A DNA stretch of 7,571 nt from an uncultured Bacteroidales bacterium (GTDB lineage Bacteria; Bacteroidota; Bacteroidia; Bacteroidales; Muribaculaceae), in assembly GCA_947177325.1 (NCBI GenBank), contig CAMWUH010000095.1:1-7571 (forward strand), given 5' to 3'. The notes under the pieces were generated by a model, which searched no databases, had not been told where the DNA came from, and saw nothing but the letters and a program-made list of their open reading frames with translations. The stretch's first letter is position 1, and each line of letters begins with the position of its first letter. Position numbers and translations under genes: made by a program. Below, one piece after another: positions 6,874 to 7,571 of the stretch.

Positions 6874-7260
6874 ATGATGATCAGAAAAATTATACGGAAA
6901 TTGCCGCCATGGACACTGACAATGGTGTGTTTGGCAGCAATTCTATATTTGACTTTGGTTCCGGAGCCGCTGCCGGAGGATACGCCCCGACTGTTTCCCG
7001 GGGCTGATAAGGTTGTGCACGCGATTATGTTTGGCGGGTTGACTTACTGTTTCCTGGTTGATTTCAAGCGGAAGCGGGGTATGACCGGAAGACATTTGAG
7101 CCTGCGCGCGACACTTTTCGGGATAGCAGTTTCAATCGCGGTAGGGGGCGTAATAGAGATAACTCAGAGCGAGATGCAGATAGGGCGGTCGGGCGACGTG
7201 GTCGACCTGCTTTTTGACGGGTTAGGAGCAATCGTAGCGGGATTGTTGCCTGTGATTTAG
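6874..7260 (+). CDS. VanZ-like family small integral membrane protein
   Basis: The protein of 128 residues has four predicted membrane segments at about 12-29, 46-63, 79-98 and 112-127. The VanZ-like pattern is present: DKVVHAIMFGGLTY (45-58) with Asp45/His49, then EITQ (95-98) and GRSGDVVD (104-111) leading into the last segment. VanZ is named for a teicoplanin-resistance accessory protein, but single genomic homologues such as this have no settled role, so resistance should not be assumed. Two ATGs stand in tandem (6874, 6877). An AGGA at 6869-6872 is close to the start and fits ATG 6877 slightly better. No TAnnTTTG box is evident upstream. Codons favour G or T endings (TTG, CCG, GCG, GGG), unlike the C-ending bias of the protease and TlpA-like genes, consistent with low expression or a different history. 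Confidence 0.88.
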   Translation: MMIRKIIRKLPPWTLTMVCLAAILYLTLVPEPLPEDTPRLFPGADKVVHAIMFGGLTYCFLVDFKRKRGMTGRHLSLRATLFGIAVSIAVGGVIEITQSEMQIGRSGDVVDLLFDGLGAIVAGLLPVI

Positions 7261-7314
7261 CGCATTACGCGCTCTTATCGGTCATGGCAGCCGGGAGCCA
7301 CTTTTATATGTTTA

Positions 7315-7404
7315 TGGGGGATAGGGCCAATAAGCCCGATAGGCCCAATAGGGCCAATAGGCCGGATAGGGGCGATAAGCCCGATAGGGGCAATAAGCCG
7401 GTGA
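7315..7404. repeat. 9-bp tandem repeat (minisatellite), ten units
   Basis: Ten consecutive 9-bp units, mostly ending in ATA, follow a consensus near RGSCSRATA, for example GGGCCAATA, AGCCCGATA and GGGGCGATA. The eight central units (7324-7395) keep the ATA end and the outer two are degenerate. As the period is a multiple of three, an accidental minus-strand frame reads Ile-Gly-Pro/Ile-Gly-Leu repeats, which I do not regard as a gene. The array begins 54 bp after the VanZ-like stop codon. Confidence 0.85.
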
Positions 7405-7571
7405 GAGGGCAGGGCGGGTAGTTGCAACCTCTCGGAGGTTGATTTGATCTTTTCGGCTTGGTGAACCCCACGAAGACTCGGGCCTGAAGGCCCTCGCGTA
7501 TCGCGGGTTTTCTTAGGGATGTATCCGCTCCGCGGATATAGGATAGGGTGAGGGAGCGGCAAACGGGGCTC
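7405..7571. other. Non-coding stretch with a cluster of short hairpins
   Basis: Four short inverted repeats follow the minisatellite. CAACCTC/GAGGTTG (7425-7431/7435-7441) has a TCG loop. GGGCC/GGCCC (7480-7484/7489-7493) has a TGAA loop. CTCGCG/CGCGGG (7493-7498/7502-7507, one G-U pair) is followed by TTTTCTT, a weak terminator candidate. TATCCGC/GCGGATA (7522-7528/7532-7538) has a TCC loop. A fifth small one, AGCGC/GCGCT (7259-7263/7269-7273), overlaps the VanZ-like stop codon. No gene is supported through the window end; the long minus-strand frame here runs through the repeat and matches no family I know. Confidence 0.6.

Noticed and set aside
6874..7260. Glycopeptide resistance gene (true VanZ)
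   Set aside because: Only the broad VanZ-like family pattern is present, and no van cluster genes are nearby. Such single homologues are common and of unknown role.
7275..7562. 95-codon minus-strand frame with Ile-Gly-Pro repeats
   Set aside because: It is produced by the 9-bp tandem repeat and the hairpin region, lacks a recognisable domain, and is an expected artefact of a repeat with period divisible by three.

Overview
The window looks like chromosomal DNA of a gut-type Bacteroidota (order Bacteroidales, possibly Muribaculaceae). Evidence: a Bacteroidetes-style tricorn-like S41 protease, a DUF4369-thioredoxin (TlpA-like) envelope protein, start codons without clear Shine-Dalgarno sequences, two matches to the Bacteroidota -7 promoter motif TAnnTTTG, and a 9-bp minisatellite of a kind I associate with Bacteroidales intergenic DNA. 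The family assignment rests on general resemblance only.

Layout: (1) 1-1968, plus strand: C-terminal 655 residues of a tricorn-like protease whose N-terminus lies outside the window. (2) 1969-2399: a 431-bp gap between convergent genes with no convincing gene but clear secondary structure, namely a long imperfect inverted repeat and a perfect small hairpin. (3) 5462-2400, minus strand: a two-gene unit, an AMP-forming acyl-CoA synthetase followed after 15 bp by a CLC-family chloride channel/antiporter. (4) 5463-5679: a divergent promoter region with one -7-like box per direction. (5) 5680-6750, plus strand: an exported DUF4369/TlpA-like thioredoxin protein, followed by a strong hairpin terminator. 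(6) 6874-7260, plus strand: a small VanZ-like membrane protein. (7) 7261-7571: non-coding, with a ten-unit 9-bp tandem repeat followed by several short hairpins.

The genes fit ordinary envelope and lipid housekeeping: peptide degradation, fatty-acid activation, anion transport, and periplasmic redox or an unassigned thioredoxin function. I see no mobile element, phage, CRISPR, defence or biosynthetic cluster, and no convincing undescribed system. The best leads are residue-level oddities (a CLC protein with a channel-like Val in place of the internal proton Glu and a degenerate selectivity motif; an acyl-CoA synthetase lacking Lys at the usual A10 position) and the structured intergenic DNA at 1991-2105, 2234-2278 and 7315-7538.
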